Both the position numbers and the translations under genes were made by a program. From assembly GCA_005503335.1 (NCBI GenBank), contig SCMQ01000003.1:124001-188000 (forward strand): a stretch of 64,000 bases of DNA. Reading direction: 5' to 3'. The DNA comes from Comamonadaceae bacterium 2FH. GTDB lineage: Bacteria > Pseudomonadota > Gammaproteobacteria > Burkholderiales > Burkholderiaceae_C. Of the stretch, positions 8,049 to 17,689 are shown one piece after another. Positions within the stretch are counted from its first letter, which is position 1. Each line of letters opens with the position of its first letter. The notes beneath the pieces are model-generated. The model was not told the DNA's origin. It worked only from the letters and a program-made list of their open reading frames with translations, and did no database searches.

Positions 8049-9641
8049 ATGACCGCTTCCCGCTTTGCCCGCCGCGCCACCGTGGCTGCCGTCCTGGGCC
8101 TGGCGCTGGCCAGTGCCGGCGCCAACACCCTGACCTGGTCGTCCAGCCTGGACGCCCTGTCGATGGACCCGCATTCGACCAACAACACCTTCACCAACGC
8201 CTTCGTCAACAACGTCTACGAGGGCCTGGTGCGCTTCAACGAGAAGCTGCAGGTCGAGCCGGCGCTGGCCACGAGCTGGAAGACGCTGAGCCCCACGGTG
8301 TGGCGCTTCACGCTGCGCCAGGGCGTCAAGTTCCACGGCGGCGAGAGCTTCGACGCCGACGACGTGGTGTTCTCCTGGAAGCGCACCAACACGCCGGGCT
8401 CGCTGATCAAGGGCAACCTCAGCGACATCAAGGAGGTGCGCAAGGTCGACGCCTACACGGTCGACATCGAGACCCACCAGCCGCTGCCCATCCTGCCCAA
8501 CGAGCTGCAGCAGCTCTTGATCATGGACAAGGGCTGGAGCGAGCTCAACCGCGCCACCGAGGCCAGCGACCTGCAGAAGCAGAAGGAGAACCACGCCAAC
8601 CGCAACGCCAACGGCACGGGCCCGTTCCGCCTCGAGTCGCGCGACGTCGACACCCGCACCGTGATGGTCGCCAACGCGAGCTGGTGGGACAAGCCGCGCC
8701 ACAACCTCAGACGCGTGGTGTTCACGCCGATCAAGTCCGACGCCACGCGCACCTCCTCCTTGATCAGCGGCGGCATCGACGCCTCGATCAACGTGCCGCT
8801 GCAGGACGTGCAGCGCCTGCAGGGCAGCGGCAACCTCCAGGTGGTGCAGGGCCCCGAGCTGCGCACCATCTTCCTGGGCATGGACCAGCAGCGCGACGAG
8901 CTGCTGTACAGCGACGTCAAGGGCAAGAACCCGTTCAAGGACCTGCGCGTGCGCAAGGCCGTCTACCACGCGATCGACATCGAGGCGATCAAGCGCTCGG
9001 TGATGCGCGGCGCGTCCTGGCCCGCGGGCACGCTGCTGTCGCCGCACCTCAACGGCGCGCCGGCCGCGCTGAACAAGCGCCTGCTGTCCTACGACCCCGA
9101 GGCGGCCAAGAAGCTGCTGGCCGAAGCCGGCTACCCGAACGGCTTCGCCGTGGGCCTGCAGTGCCCCAATGACCGCTATGTCTACGACGAGGCCATGTGC
9201 ATTGCCATGTCCTCCATGCTGGCCAAGGTCGGCATCAAGGCCCAGCTGATGATCGAGCCCACGGTCAAGTGGAGCGTGCGCCTGAACACCAACGACGTGT
9301 CGCTCTACGTCGTCGGCCACGCCGGCCTGCCCATGGCCGACAGCTACGGCCTGCTCAAGGACATCGTGCACAGCCGCACGGCCAAGGAGGGCTCGCTCAA
9401 CGCCGGCCGCTACTCGAACCCCAAGTTCGACGCCATGCTGCCGCAGGTCGCGGCCGAGATCGACCCGGCCAAGCGCAACAAGCTGATCGAGGAGGCCGTG
9501 GCCATCGAGCGCAACGACGTCTCGCATGTGCCGCTGCACCAGCAGCCCATCACCTGGGCCGCGAAGAAGGGCGTTTCGCTGGCCCAGGCGCCGGACAACC
9601 AGCTGCGCCTGTGGCTGGTGACCGTGCCGGAAGTCAAGTAA
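8049..9641 (+). CDS. ABC transporter substrate-binding protein, family 5 (peptide/nickel/opine type)
   Basis: 530-residue periplasmic binding protein of the SBP_bac_5 (DppA/OppA) family. A signal peptide (residues 1-25, cleaved near ASAGA/NT) is followed by LTWSSSLDALSMDPHST, and the family signature region YEGLVRFNEKLQVEPALATSW lies near residues 57-77. There is no lipobox, so it should be soluble in the periplasm. It begins an operon with two permeases, two ATPases and a hydrolase. The ribosome site GAGGAG lies 11 bases before the ATG. The ligand cannot be read from the sequence; the downstream amidohydrolase suggests an amide or N-heterocycle-type substrate (inference). Confidence 0.9.
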   Translation: MTASRFARRATVAAVLGLALASAGANTLTWSSSLDALSMDPHSTNNTFTNAFVNNVYEGLVRFNEKLQVEPALATSWKTLSPTVWRFTLRQGVKFHGGESFDADDVVFSWKRTNTPGSLIKGNLSDIKEVRKVDAYTVDIETHQPLPILPNELQQLLIMDKGWSELNRATEASDLQKQKENHANRNANGTGPFRLESRDVDTRTVMVANASWWDKPRHNLRRVVFTPIKSDATRTSSLISGGIDASINVPLQDVQRLQGSGNLQVVQGPELRTIFLGMDQQRDELLYSDVKGKNPFKDLRVRKAVYHAIDIEAIKRSVMRGASWPAGTLLSPHLNGAPAALNKRLLSYDPEAAKKLLAEAGYPNGFAVGLQCPNDRYVYDEAMCIAMSSMLAKVGIKAQLMIEPTVKWSVRLNTNDVSLYVVGHAGLPMADSYGLLKDIVHSRTAKEGSLNAGRYSNPKFDAMLPQVAAEIDPAKRNKLIEEAVAIERNDVSHVPLHQQPITWAAKKGVSLAQAPDNQLRLWLVTVPEVK

Positions 9642-9669
9642 GGGCGGCGCCCCTGCCTGGAGCATCCTG

Positions 9670-10638
9670 ATGCTGCGTTTCATCCTGGGCCGGCTGGCCA
9701 ACGGCCTGCTGGTCATGGCGGTGGTGTCCCTGCTGTCGTTCGCGCTGTTCAACTTCACCGGCGACCCGGTCAACAACCTGGCCGGCGAAACCGCCACCGT
9801 CGCCGAGAAGCAGCAGCTGCGCGCCTCGCTGGGCCTGGACCAGCCGCTGCCGCTGCAATACCTCAAGTTCGTCGGCCGCGCCCTGCAGGGCGAGTTCGGC
9901 GTGTCCTACCGCAACCTGGAGCCGGTCGCGCAGCTGATCGCCTCGCGCCTGCCGGCCACGCTGGAGCTCAGCGCCGTGGCCGCGCTGCTGGCCCTGGGCC
10001 TGGGCATTCCCATGGGGGTGTACGCGGGCATCAGGCCGCGCGCCCTGGGGGCGCGGGCGCTGCAGATCGTCTCGCTGATCGGCGTGTCCGTGCCGTCCTT
10101 CGTCACCGGCATCGCCCTGATCCTGGTGTTCTCGGTGGGGCTGAACTGGCTGCCGTCCTACGGGCGCGGCGAGGTGGTGCAGCTGGGCGGCTGGAGCACC
10201 GGCCTGCTGGGCGCCAGCGGCTGGAAGGCCATCGTCATGCCGGCCATCACCCTGGCCCTGTTCCAGCTCACGCTGTTCATGCGCCTGACCCGCACCCAGA
10301 TGATGGAGGTGATGAAGAGCGAGTACATCAAGTTCGCGCGCGCCCGCGGCCTGCGTGAGCGCGCCGTGCATTTCCGCCACGCGCTGCGCAACACGCTGAT
10401 CCCCATCATCACGGTGGCGGGGCTTCAGCTCGGCTCCATGGTCGCGTTTTCCATCATCACCGAGAGCGTGTTCCAGTGGCCGGGCCTGGGCCTGCTGATC
10501 ATCCAGGCCATCACCTTCAGCGACGTGCCGGTGATCGCCGCCTACCTGCTGCTGGTGGCAGCCCTGTTCGTGCTCATCAACACCGTGGTCGACCTGCTCT
10601 ACGTGGTGGTCGATCCGCGCCTGCGCGTCGCTCGCTGA
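9670..10638 (+). CDS. ABC transporter permease, DppB type
   Basis: 322-residue inner membrane permease of the peptide/nickel importer class. The N-terminus (MLRFILGRLANGLLVMAVVS) is the typical DppB first helix, and the cytoplasmic loop that contacts the ATPase is visible as the EYIKFARARGLRERAV segment (about residues 218-233). It lies 28 bases after the binding-protein gene with GGAG ahead of its ATG. Together with the DppC-type partner it forms the membrane channel. Confidence 0.92.
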   Translation: MLRFILGRLANGLLVMAVVSLLSFALFNFTGDPVNNLAGETATVAEKQQLRASLGLDQPLPLQYLKFVGRALQGEFGVSYRNLEPVAQLIASRLPATLELSAVAALLALGLGIPMGVYAGIRPRALGARALQIVSLIGVSVPSFVTGIALILVFSVGLNWLPSYGRGEVVQLGGWSTGLLGASGWKAIVMPAITLALFQLTLFMRLTRTQMMEVMKSEYIKFARARGLRERAVHFRHALRNTLIPIITVAGLQLGSMVAFSIITESVFQWPGLGLLIIQAITFSDVPVIAAYLLLVAALFVLINTVVDLLYVVVDPRLRVAR

Positions 10639-10653
10639 AGGAAATCTTATGGA

Positions 10654-10718
10654 CCCCCAAGCTCACATTTGTTCGCTGCCCCCCGAGGGGGCGCACGCCT
10701 CCTTTGAGGCGGCTCGGC
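10654..10718. repeat. interspersed palindromic repeat between two permease genes
   Basis: A 65-base block beginning CCCCCAAGCTCAC carries two tandem hairpins: GCCCCC-CGA-GGGGGC at 10678-10692 and GCCTC-CTTT-GAGGC at 10697-10710. The wording resembles a repeat scattered between genes in Comamonadaceae (from memory, not searched). It ends just before AGGAGGCCTGA, which supplies the ribosome site of the next gene. Inside an operon such hairpins could lower downstream expression or protect the upstream message. Confidence 0.7.
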
Positions 10719-10732
10719 AGGAGGCCTGATCT

Positions 10733-11656
10733 ATGCAATCTCTTGTCCTGCGCCTGTCCCGCTGGCGCCAGTCGGACCTGGCCTGGAGCTTCGGGCGATC
10801 GCCCGAGGCCGTGGCCTCCGCGCTGCTGCTGATCGTCTACGGGGTGCTGGCCCTGGGCGCGCCCTGGCTGGCACCGCAGAATCCCTTCGACCTCGCGGCC
10901 GTCGAGCTGATGGACGCGCGCCTGCCGCCGGCCTGGCTCGAGGCCGGCCAGCTCAAGTACCTGCTCGGCACCGACGGCCAGGGGCGCGACCTGGTCTCGG
11001 TCATGCTCTACGGCCTGCGCATGTCGCTGCTGGTCGGCCTGGCCTCGACCCTGCTGGCCATGCTGATCGGCGTCACCCTGGGCCTGGTGGCCGGCTACAT
11101 GGGCGGCTGGGTCGACAACCTGATCATGCGCGCGGCCGACGTGCAGCTGAGCTTTCCGGCCATCCTGGTCGCGCTGCTGGTCGACGGCCTGTCGCGCACC
11201 CTGCTGCCCAGCGCGCTGCAGCAGCAGCTGTCCCTGCCCATCGTGGTGCTGGCGATCGCGCTGGCCACCTGGGTGCAGTACGCGCGCACCGTACGCGGCG
11301 TGACCATGGTCGAGAAGAACAAGGACTACGTCAACGCCGCGCGCCTGATCGGCATGGGCCGCGCGCGCATCCTGGCGCGCCATGTGCTGCCCAACGTGCT
11401 GAGCCCGGTGCTGGTGATCGCCACGCTGTCGATCGGCCTGGCGGTGCTGACCGAGGCCACGCTGAGCTTCCTGGGCCTGGGCGTGCCGGCCACCTCGCCC
11501 TCGCTGGGCACGCTGATCCGCCTGGGCAACGAGGTTCTGTTCTCGGGCGAGTGGTGGATCACGGTGATGCCGGGCCTGCTGTTGATCGGCCTGGTGCTGG
11601 CCATCAACCTGTTCGGCGACTGGCTGCGCGACGCCCTCAACCCCCGCCTGAAATGA
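10733..11656 (+). CDS. ABC transporter permease, DppC type
   Basis: 307-residue permease partner. It has the DppC-type N-terminal helix after a short cytoplasmic tail, the conserved LLGTDGQGRDLVSVMLYG segment (about residues 77-94) and the ATPase-contact loop KDYVNAARLIGMGRARILAR (about residues 197-216). The ATG at 10733 follows AGGAGG by a good distance. It is separated from the DppB-type gene by 94 bases of repeat, which is unusual for this tightly packed class of operon. Confidence 0.92.
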   Translation: MQSLVLRLSRWRQSDLAWSFGRSPEAVASALLLIVYGVLALGAPWLAPQNPFDLAAVELMDARLPPAWLEAGQLKYLLGTDGQGRDLVSVMLYGLRMSLLVGLASTLLAMLIGVTLGLVAGYMGGWVDNLIMRAADVQLSFPAILVALLVDGLSRTLLPSALQQQLSLPIVVLAIALATWVQYARTVRGVTMVEKNKDYVNAARLIGMGRARILARHVLPNVLSPVLVIATLSIGLAVLTEATLSFLGLGVPATSPSLGTLIRLGNEVLFSGEWWITVMPGLLLIGLVLAINLFGDWLRDALNPRLK

Positions 11657-11660
11657 AATG

Positions 11661-11683
11661 CCCCCACGCTCATCACTACGTGT
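11661..11683. repeat. truncated copy of the interspersed repeat
   Basis: The bases CCCCCACGCTCATCACTACG begin like the repeat at 10654 (CCCCCAAGCTCAC) but the hairpin part is missing. Like that copy it runs straight into AGGAGGCCTGA, the ribosome site of the following gene. It therefore looks like a short relic of the same element in the next intergenic gap. Confidence 0.5.
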
Positions 11684-11695
11684 AGGAGGCCTGAA

Positions 11696-12693
11696 ATGAG
11701 TTCCACGATGAAACCCGAAACCCTGCTCGACGTGCGCCGGCTGCGCGTGGAGATACCGACCCGGCATGGCGCGCTCACGGCCCTGGACGAGGTCAGCTTC
11801 CAGATCGCGCGCGGCGAGATCCTGGGCTTCGTCGGCGAGTCCGGCGCCGGCAAGTCGCTGACCGGCATGGCGGTGATCGGCCTGCTCGACGCGCCGGCCC
11901 ATGTGGCGCGCGGCGAGATCTGGTTCGACGGCCGGCGCATCGACCAGTTCGACGCCGCCGCCATGCGCGCCCTGCGCGGGCGTCGCATAGGCGCGATCTT
12001 CCAGGACCCGCTGGTCAGCCTGAACCCGCTGCTCACCGTGGGCGACCAACTGGTCGAGACCATGCTGACCCACCTGCCGCTGTCGCGCAGCCAGGCGCGC
12101 GAGCGCGCGGTCGACTGGCTGCGCCAGGTCGGCATTCCCTCGCCCGCGCAGCGCGTGGACGCCTACCCGCACCAATTCTCGGGCGGCATGCGCCAGCGCA
12201 TCGTGATCGCCCTGGCCCTGTGCGCCGAGCCCGACCTGGTGGTGGCCGACGAGCCGACCACGGCGCTCGACGTCTCGGTCCAGGCCCAGGTGCTGGAGCT
12301 GCTGCGCGGCCTGTGCCGCGAGCGCGGCACCTCGGTGCTGCTGGTCACGCATGACATGGGCGTGATCTCGGAGAACGCCGACCGCGTGGCCGTGATGTAC
12401 GCGGGCCGCATCGCCGAGATCGGCCCGGTCGACGAGGTCGTGAACCGGCCGCGCCACCCCTACACCCAGGGCCTGATGGGCTCGATCCCGCCGATAGACG
12501 CCAGCCCCGAATGGCTGCGCCAGATCGACGGCGCCATGCCGCGCCTGGCCGCCCGGCCCGCGGGCTGCGCCTTCCACCCGCGCTGCGCCAGCGCCAGTGC
12601 GCGCTGCCGCGCCGAGCTGCCCACGCCGGCGGCCCAGGGCGCGGTGCAGGTGGCCTGCTGGCACCCCCAACAACCCACGGTTCTGGAGGCCGC

Positions 12694-12697
<4 letters not shown>
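11696..12697 (+). CDS. ABC transporter ATP-binding protein, DppD type
   Basis: 333-residue ATPase with Walker A GESGAGKS, Q-loop FQDPLVSLNP, signature FSGGMRQR, Walker B LVVADEPTTALDVS and the switch histidine in LLVTHDMG. The C-terminal oligopeptide extension with its cysteine-containing motif (GCAFHPRCASASARC, ending AVQVACW) identifies the Dpp/Opp D/F class, which often binds an iron-sulfur cluster there. Its ribosome site AGGAGG sits 6 bases before the ATG. It pairs with the next ATPase, whose start overlaps its stop. Confidence 0.93.
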
Positions 12698-13656
<959 letters not shown>

Positions 13657-13681
13657 TTCACTCGACTTACCGAGAGTCTTC

Positions 13682-15127
13682 ATGACCCAAGCCATAGACC
13701 TGCTGATCGAGCACGGCACGGTCATCACTCTGGACCCGCAGCGCCGCGTGATCGAGGACGGCGCGGTGGCCGTGCTTGCCGACCGTATCGTCGCGGTCGG
13801 CCGCACGGCCGAGCTGCGCGAGCGCTACGGCGCGCGCCAGACCCTGGACGCCCACCGCAAAGCCGTGCTGCCCGGCCTGATCGACAGCCATGCCCATGCC
13901 GGCCACGCCATGCTGCGCACCCTGGGCGGCGGCGACACCCATGCCTGGAGCGATGCCGCCGCCAGGATCTACACCTCGGCCTCGGACGAGGGCTTCTGGC
14001 GCGCCGAGTCGGCCCTGGCTTCGCTCGAGCGGCTCAAGGCCGGCGTGACCACCGGCGTCTCGCTGCTGGGCGGAGGCGACTCCATCATGCGCGTGGACGA
14101 TCCGAAATACGCGCGCGCGCATTGCGATGCCGTGGTCCAGGCCGGCACGCGCTCGGTGGTCGCGGTCGGCCCCTCGCGCCCCGACTCGCCGCGCCGCTAC
14201 CTGGACTGGGCCCAGCAGCCGCCCAGCGGGCGAGACATCGACGAGGCCAGCATGCTGGCGGTCTGCGAGCAGGTGATCGCGAGCGAGCATGGCCGCGCCG
14301 AGGGCCGCATCGCCATCGCCGTGACCCTGCCGGTGTTCGCGCCCATGCACGAGCCCGGCCAAGCCGCGCTGCGCGAGGCCTACCTGTGGCAGGCCGGCGC
14401 CTACGCCCAGCTCGCGCGCCGCCACGGCCTGTCCTTCACGCAGGACGGGCATTGCACCGGCACGCTGGCGCTGGCGCATCGCGAGCTGGGGCTGCTGGGG
14501 CCGCGGTCCTTCATGTCGCATTGCATAGACCTCAGCGAGGAGGACATCCAGCTTGCGCGCGAGACCGACACGCGCATCGTGCACAACCCCAGCGCCATCA
14601 TGTCGATCCGCGGCCGCTGCCCGGTGCCCGAGCTGATCGACGCCGGCGTGACCGTGGCCCTGGGCTCGGACGGCGCCGCGCCCGACCGCGGCTACGACAT
14701 GTTCCGCCACATGTGGCAGTGCATGCACTACCACCGCCGCCATTTCCGCGACCCCGGCGTGCTGCCGCACGGCAAGGTGCTGGAGATGGTGACCATCGAC
14801 GCGGCGCGCGCCTTGGGGCTGGGGGCCGAGATCGGCTCGCTCGAGGCCGGCAAGAAGGCTGACATCATCCTGGTCGACCTGTTCAAGCCGCACCTGATGC
14901 CGATGAACATGCCGCTCTACCGCGTGACCTGCTTCGCCAACGCGGCCGACGTCGCGACCACCATCGTCGACGGCCGCGTGCTGATGCAGGATAGGCGCGT
15001 GCTCTCGGTCGACGAGGGCGCGGTGCTCGAGGCCGCCCAGGCTGCGAGCGAGCTGATGCTCGAGCGCAGCGGCCTGCAGCACCTCACGCGCGAGCCGGCG
15101 CGCCTGTGGGGGGCCAGCCATTACTGA
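13682..15127 (+). CDS. metal-dependent amidohydrolase (TrzA/AtzA/SsnA-like)
   Basis: 481-residue member of the amidohydrolase superfamily. The N-terminal beta-sandwich (LLIEHGTVITLDPQRRVIEDG) leads to the metal motif LIDSHAHAGH (about residues 67-76). Later metal ligands are the His of QDGHCTGTL, MSHCIDL and the Asp of ALGSDGAAPD, followed by the closing barrel motif SLEAGKKADIILVDL. This pattern fits the deaminase/chlorohydrolase subgroup acting on cyclic amidines, triazines or guanine-like compounds. It starts 25 bases after the last ATPase gene, so it likely acts on the imported compound. The exact substrate is not evident. Confidence 0.85.
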   Translation: MTQAIDLLIEHGTVITLDPQRRVIEDGAVAVLADRIVAVGRTAELRERYGARQTLDAHRKAVLPGLIDSHAHAGHAMLRTLGGGDTHAWSDAAARIYTSASDEGFWRAESALASLERLKAGVTTGVSLLGGGDSIMRVDDPKYARAHCDAVVQAGTRSVVAVGPSRPDSPRRYLDWAQQPPSGRDIDEASMLAVCEQVIASEHGRAEGRIAIAVTLPVFAPMHEPGQAALREAYLWQAGAYAQLARRHGLSFTQDGHCTGTLALAHRELGLLGPRSFMSHCIDLSEEDIQLARETDTRIVHNPSAIMSIRGRCPVPELIDAGVTVALGSDGAAPDRGYDMFRHMWQCMHYHRRHFRDPGVLPHGKVLEMVTIDAARALGLGAEIGSLEAGKKADIILVDLFKPHLMPMNMPLYRVTCFANAADVATTIVDGRVLMQDRRVLSVDEGAVLEAAQAASELMLERSGLQHLTREPARLWGASHY

Positions 15128-15203
15128 GGAGCCGGCCGGGGGCTTTTACACGCTCTTGCATTCATTGAGATGGCCTCATCGCGCTGCGACGCGGTGCCGT
15201 GTT

Positions 15204-15415
15204 CCGTTCATGTCCCCCGGCGCCGACCTTCGGCCGGCACCTCCTCCTTGACCTCGCTGCACACGACACCGCGCCGCAGCGCTCCAGCCGGCGTCGTGGT
15301 GCGCGAAGCCGTGGCGCGGGAGCGGTGGTGGACCCGAAGGGGAGGGCGGGTGAACGGCGCAGTGAAGTCAAGGAGGAGACGAGGGCGGCACGCCCTCGTC
15401 GGGGGACATGAACGG
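15204..15415. repeat. long imperfect inverted repeat in a gene-free stretch
   Basis: The ends CCGTTCATGTCCCCCG (15204-15219) and CGGGGGACATGAACGG (15400-15415) are perfect inverted copies. Inside them CTCCTCCTTGAC (15241-15252) pairs with GTCAAGGAGGAG (15367-15378), and the match continues imperfectly for about 20 bases. The right arm also holds a perfect 10-bp hairpin, GACGAGGGCG-GCA-CGCCCTCGTC, at 15378-15400. The block fills most of the 371-base gene-free interval 15128-15498. Short open frames occur on both strands but mirror each other across the repeat and look non-coding. It may be a small non-autonomous element or a bidirectional terminator relic. Confidence 0.65.
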
Positions 15416-15498
15416 AGCCGCTCGCCCGCCCTCCCCGCCATACTCGACGCAGCGAGGGACTTCTGACTTCTTCTTGTACTTCTGATCGCAAGTCTGTA

Positions 15499-16431
15499 TC
15501 AGGCCTTCAGCGCATCGATCAGCGCCTGCACCGGCCGCAGTCGCGGCGTCTTGCGCAGCGCGTAGAGGCAGAGCTCGCGCGCGGCCCAGGGTTCGGCCAG
15601 CGGGCGGCGCACGAAGCGGGCCGTGCCGGCGTAGGCCTTGGCCGCGCTGAGCGGGATCAGGGCGATGCCCAGGCCTGCCTCGACCATGCGGCAGGCCGCG
15701 TCGAAACCGCTGACCGAGACCGGGCTGTGCAGCGTGAGGCCGGCCGCCAGGGCGCGCGCGCGCAGCTCGCTGTCCAGCGCGCCGCCGGCGTGGATGCCGA
15801 TCAGCGGCCAGGCCAGGGCCTCCTGCAGGCGAACGCTGCGCTGGCGCGCCAGCGCGTGGCCGCGCGGCAGCACCACGATCAGCGGGTCTTCGGCAAAGGG
15901 CCAGGCCTCCAGGCCCGGTGGCGGCTCGGTCCTGACCCCCACGCCGAGGTCGGCCTGGTCGTCCAGGCAGGCGCGCAGCACGTCGCGCGTGTCGAGCTCG
16001 GTCAGTGACACGGCCACGCGCGGGCAAGCCGCGCTGAAGGCCTTGAGCCGCTCGGGCAGGAAGCCGATGATGGCCGAGAGGTTGGCGGCCAGGCGCACCT
16101 GGCCGCCGATCTGGCTGCTGTCCTGGCCGTGCAGGGCCTGGACTTCGCGCGCCAGGTTCTGCAAATCCTGGTCGATCTGCAGGCCGCGCTGCAGCACCAG
16201 CTGTCCCGCCTCCGTCAATTCGATGCCGCGCGGCGAGCGCACGAACAGCGGGCTGCCGAAGGCGTGCTCGAGGTCGGCGATGCGCCGGCTCAGCGCCGAG
16301 GCCGCGATGTGCTCGCGCTGCGCCGCGCGCGCGATCGAGCCTTCGCGCGCCGTGCTCACGAACAGGCGCAGGCTGTAGGGGTCGACGCGGGGGCTGGTGG
16401 GGCGGGGCATGGGCGAAGTATCGCTTGCCAT
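15499..16431 (-). CDS. LysR-family transcriptional regulator, divergent from Bug1
   Basis: 310 residues. The winged helix (about residues 18-77) contains LRLFVSTAREGSIARAAQ and PLFVRSPRGIELTEAG; the effector domain follows. Alternative starts lie at internal methionine 8. It is transcribed away from a Bug receptor gene and its oxidoreductase/AEC neighbours across 251 bases that include a perfect LysR-type box, so it is the natural candidate regulator of that unit. Effector unknown. Confidence 0.88.
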   Translation of the reverse strand: MASDTSPMPRPTSPRVDPYSLRLFVSTAREGSIARAAQREHIAASALSRRIADLEHAFGSPLFVRSPRGIELTEAGQLVLQRGLQIDQDLQNLAREVQALHGQDSSQIGGQVRLAANLSAIIGFLPERLKAFSAACPRVAVSLTELDTRDVLRACLDDQADLGVGVRTEPPPGLEAWPFAEDPLIVVLPRGHALARQRSVRLQEALAWPLIGIHAGGALDSELRARALAAGLTLHSPVSVSGFDAACRMVEAGLGIALIPLSAAKAYAGTARFVRRPLAEPWAARELCLYALRKTPRLRPVQALIDALKA

Positions 16432-16562
16432 GGCGCGGACTCCGGGCCACGGGCGGTCCAGGCCTGGCCGGCTTCGCGCCGCGCGTGCAGTGCCACGTCG
16501 ACGACGGCTGGCTGGCGAAGAAGCTCGACCTCCGGCGCCGCCCGGCGGTTATGCGTTTTCCG

Positions 16563-16616
16563 TCTAGCAGCTAGATGCGCCGCGGCTTGCCCGCGGGCGT
16601 GCAGATTGCACACAAT
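16563..16616 (+). promoter_or_regulatory. LysR-type box plus CACAAT -10 element upstream of Bug1
   Basis: TCTAGCAGCTAGA (16563-16575) is a perfect 13-bp palindrome that also fits the T-N11-A LysR-box form. CACAAT (16611-16616) begins 36 bases after its last base, and the Bug1 ATG 108 bases after it. The same palindrome (reverse complement, same symmetry) with the same 36-base step to a CACAAT occurs before the protocatechuate operon at 21534. The box centre would lie near -65 relative to a start about 16625-16635, the standard LysR activator position. Confidence 0.6.
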
Positions 16617-16682
16617 GGCGTTTTCGCGCGCGCCCGAAAGGTCGGGTTGTGTGCGCCATCATCGCCACTCGAAGGAAAAACC

Positions 16683-17663
16683 ATGCTGTCTCGTCGTGAT
16701 CTTCTCTCGCACAGCCTGGCGCTGGGCGCGGCCGGCCTGCCGCTGGCTGGCCGCGCGCAAGCCGGCTTCCCGTCCAAACCCATACGCATCGTCGTGCCCT
16801 TCGGCGCCGGCGGCGTGGCCGACCTGACGGCGCGCACCGTGGCACAGAAGATGGCCGAGGGCCTGGGCCAGAGCATCGTGATCGAGAACAAGCCGGGGGC
16901 CGGCGGCATCGTCGCCGGCGACACGGTGGCCAAGGCCGAACCGGACGGCCACACCCTGCTCCTGATGAGCAACGGCACGGCCGTCAGCGAGGGCCTGTTC
17001 AAGAGCCTGCCCTTCGACCCGCGCAAGGACTTCGCGCCGGTCTCGGTGCTGGGCTTCTTCGACCTGGTCATCGTCGTGCCCGAGGGCTCGCGCTTTACGA
17101 CCCTGGCCGAGCTGGTGGCCAACGCCCGGGCCAATCCGGGCAAGCTCAACGTCGGCACCGTGGCGATCGGCAGCACGCAGAACCTGGCGGCCGAGCTGTT
17201 CAAGACCAGCGCCGGCATCGAGGCCCAGATCGTGCCCTTCAACGGCACGCCGGCCGTGGTGACGGCGCTGCGCGGCGGCCAGATCGACGCCGCGGTCGAG
17301 ATCCTGGCGCCGGTCGCGGCCCAGATCTCGGGCAAGGCGCTGCGCGCCCTGGCGGTGATGGGCGACAAGCGCAACGTCGCGCTGCCCGAGGTGCCGACCG
17401 TCAAGGACGCGGCGCGCCTGGCCAGCTTCAGCGTGGCCTCGTGGAACGCCCTGGCCGCGCCGGCCAGGACGCCGCGCGAGGTGGTGGCGCGCCTGAACCA
17501 GGAAGTGCAGGCCGCGCTCAAGTCGCCCGAGGTCAGGAAGCGCTTGGCCGAGCTCGGCGTGGAGGCGCATTCGAGCACGCCGGAGCAGCTGGCTGCGCTG
17601 CTGGACGCCGAGATCAAGCGCTGGAGCGAGGTCATCACCCGCGCCCGCATCCCGCGCCAGTAA
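16683..17663 (+). CDS. Bug family tripartite tricarboxylate receptor (Bug1)
   Basis: 326-residue periplasmic receptor of the Bug/TctC family. The signal peptide contains twin arginines (LSRRDLLSHSLALGAAGLPL), so Tat export is possible, with cleavage near GRAQA. The mature start, FPSKPIRIVVPFGAGGVADL, and the later IVIENKPGAGGIVAGD are family hallmarks. Start chosen at 16683 for its AAGGAAAAA ribosome site. No membrane partners (TctA/TctB) are nearby, as is usual for Bug genes. The shared LysR box with the protocatechuate operon suggests an aromatic or tricarboxylic acid ligand (inference). Confidence 0.9.
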   Translation: MLSRRDLLSHSLALGAAGLPLAGRAQAGFPSKPIRIVVPFGAGGVADLTARTVAQKMAEGLGQSIVIENKPGAGGIVAGDTVAKAEPDGHTLLLMSNGTAVSEGLFKSLPFDPRKDFAPVSVLGFFDLVIVVPEGSRFTTLAELVANARANPGKLNVGTVAIGSTQNLAAELFKTSAGIEAQIVPFNGTPAVVTALRGGQIDAAVEILAPVAAQISGKALRALAVMGDKRNVALPEVPTVKDAARLASFSVASWNALAAPARTPREVVARLNQEVQAALKSPEVRKRLAELGVEAHSSTPEQLAALLDAEIKRWSEVITRARIPRQ

Positions 17664-17689
17664 ACCAACGGGGCAGGGGAGGACCAGTC

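Noticed and set aside
6642-9866. 1074-codon minus-strand frame extending the MFS gene through the binding-protein gene
   Set aside because: Only the segment up to 7862 is membrane-like. The extension is antisense to a clear SBP_bac_5 gene and crosses the operator/promoter region.
15162-15491. short open frames on both strands in the 15.1-15.5 kb gap
   Set aside because: They are reflections of each other across the long inverted repeat (the same peptides appear on both strands), as expected for a non-coding palindrome.
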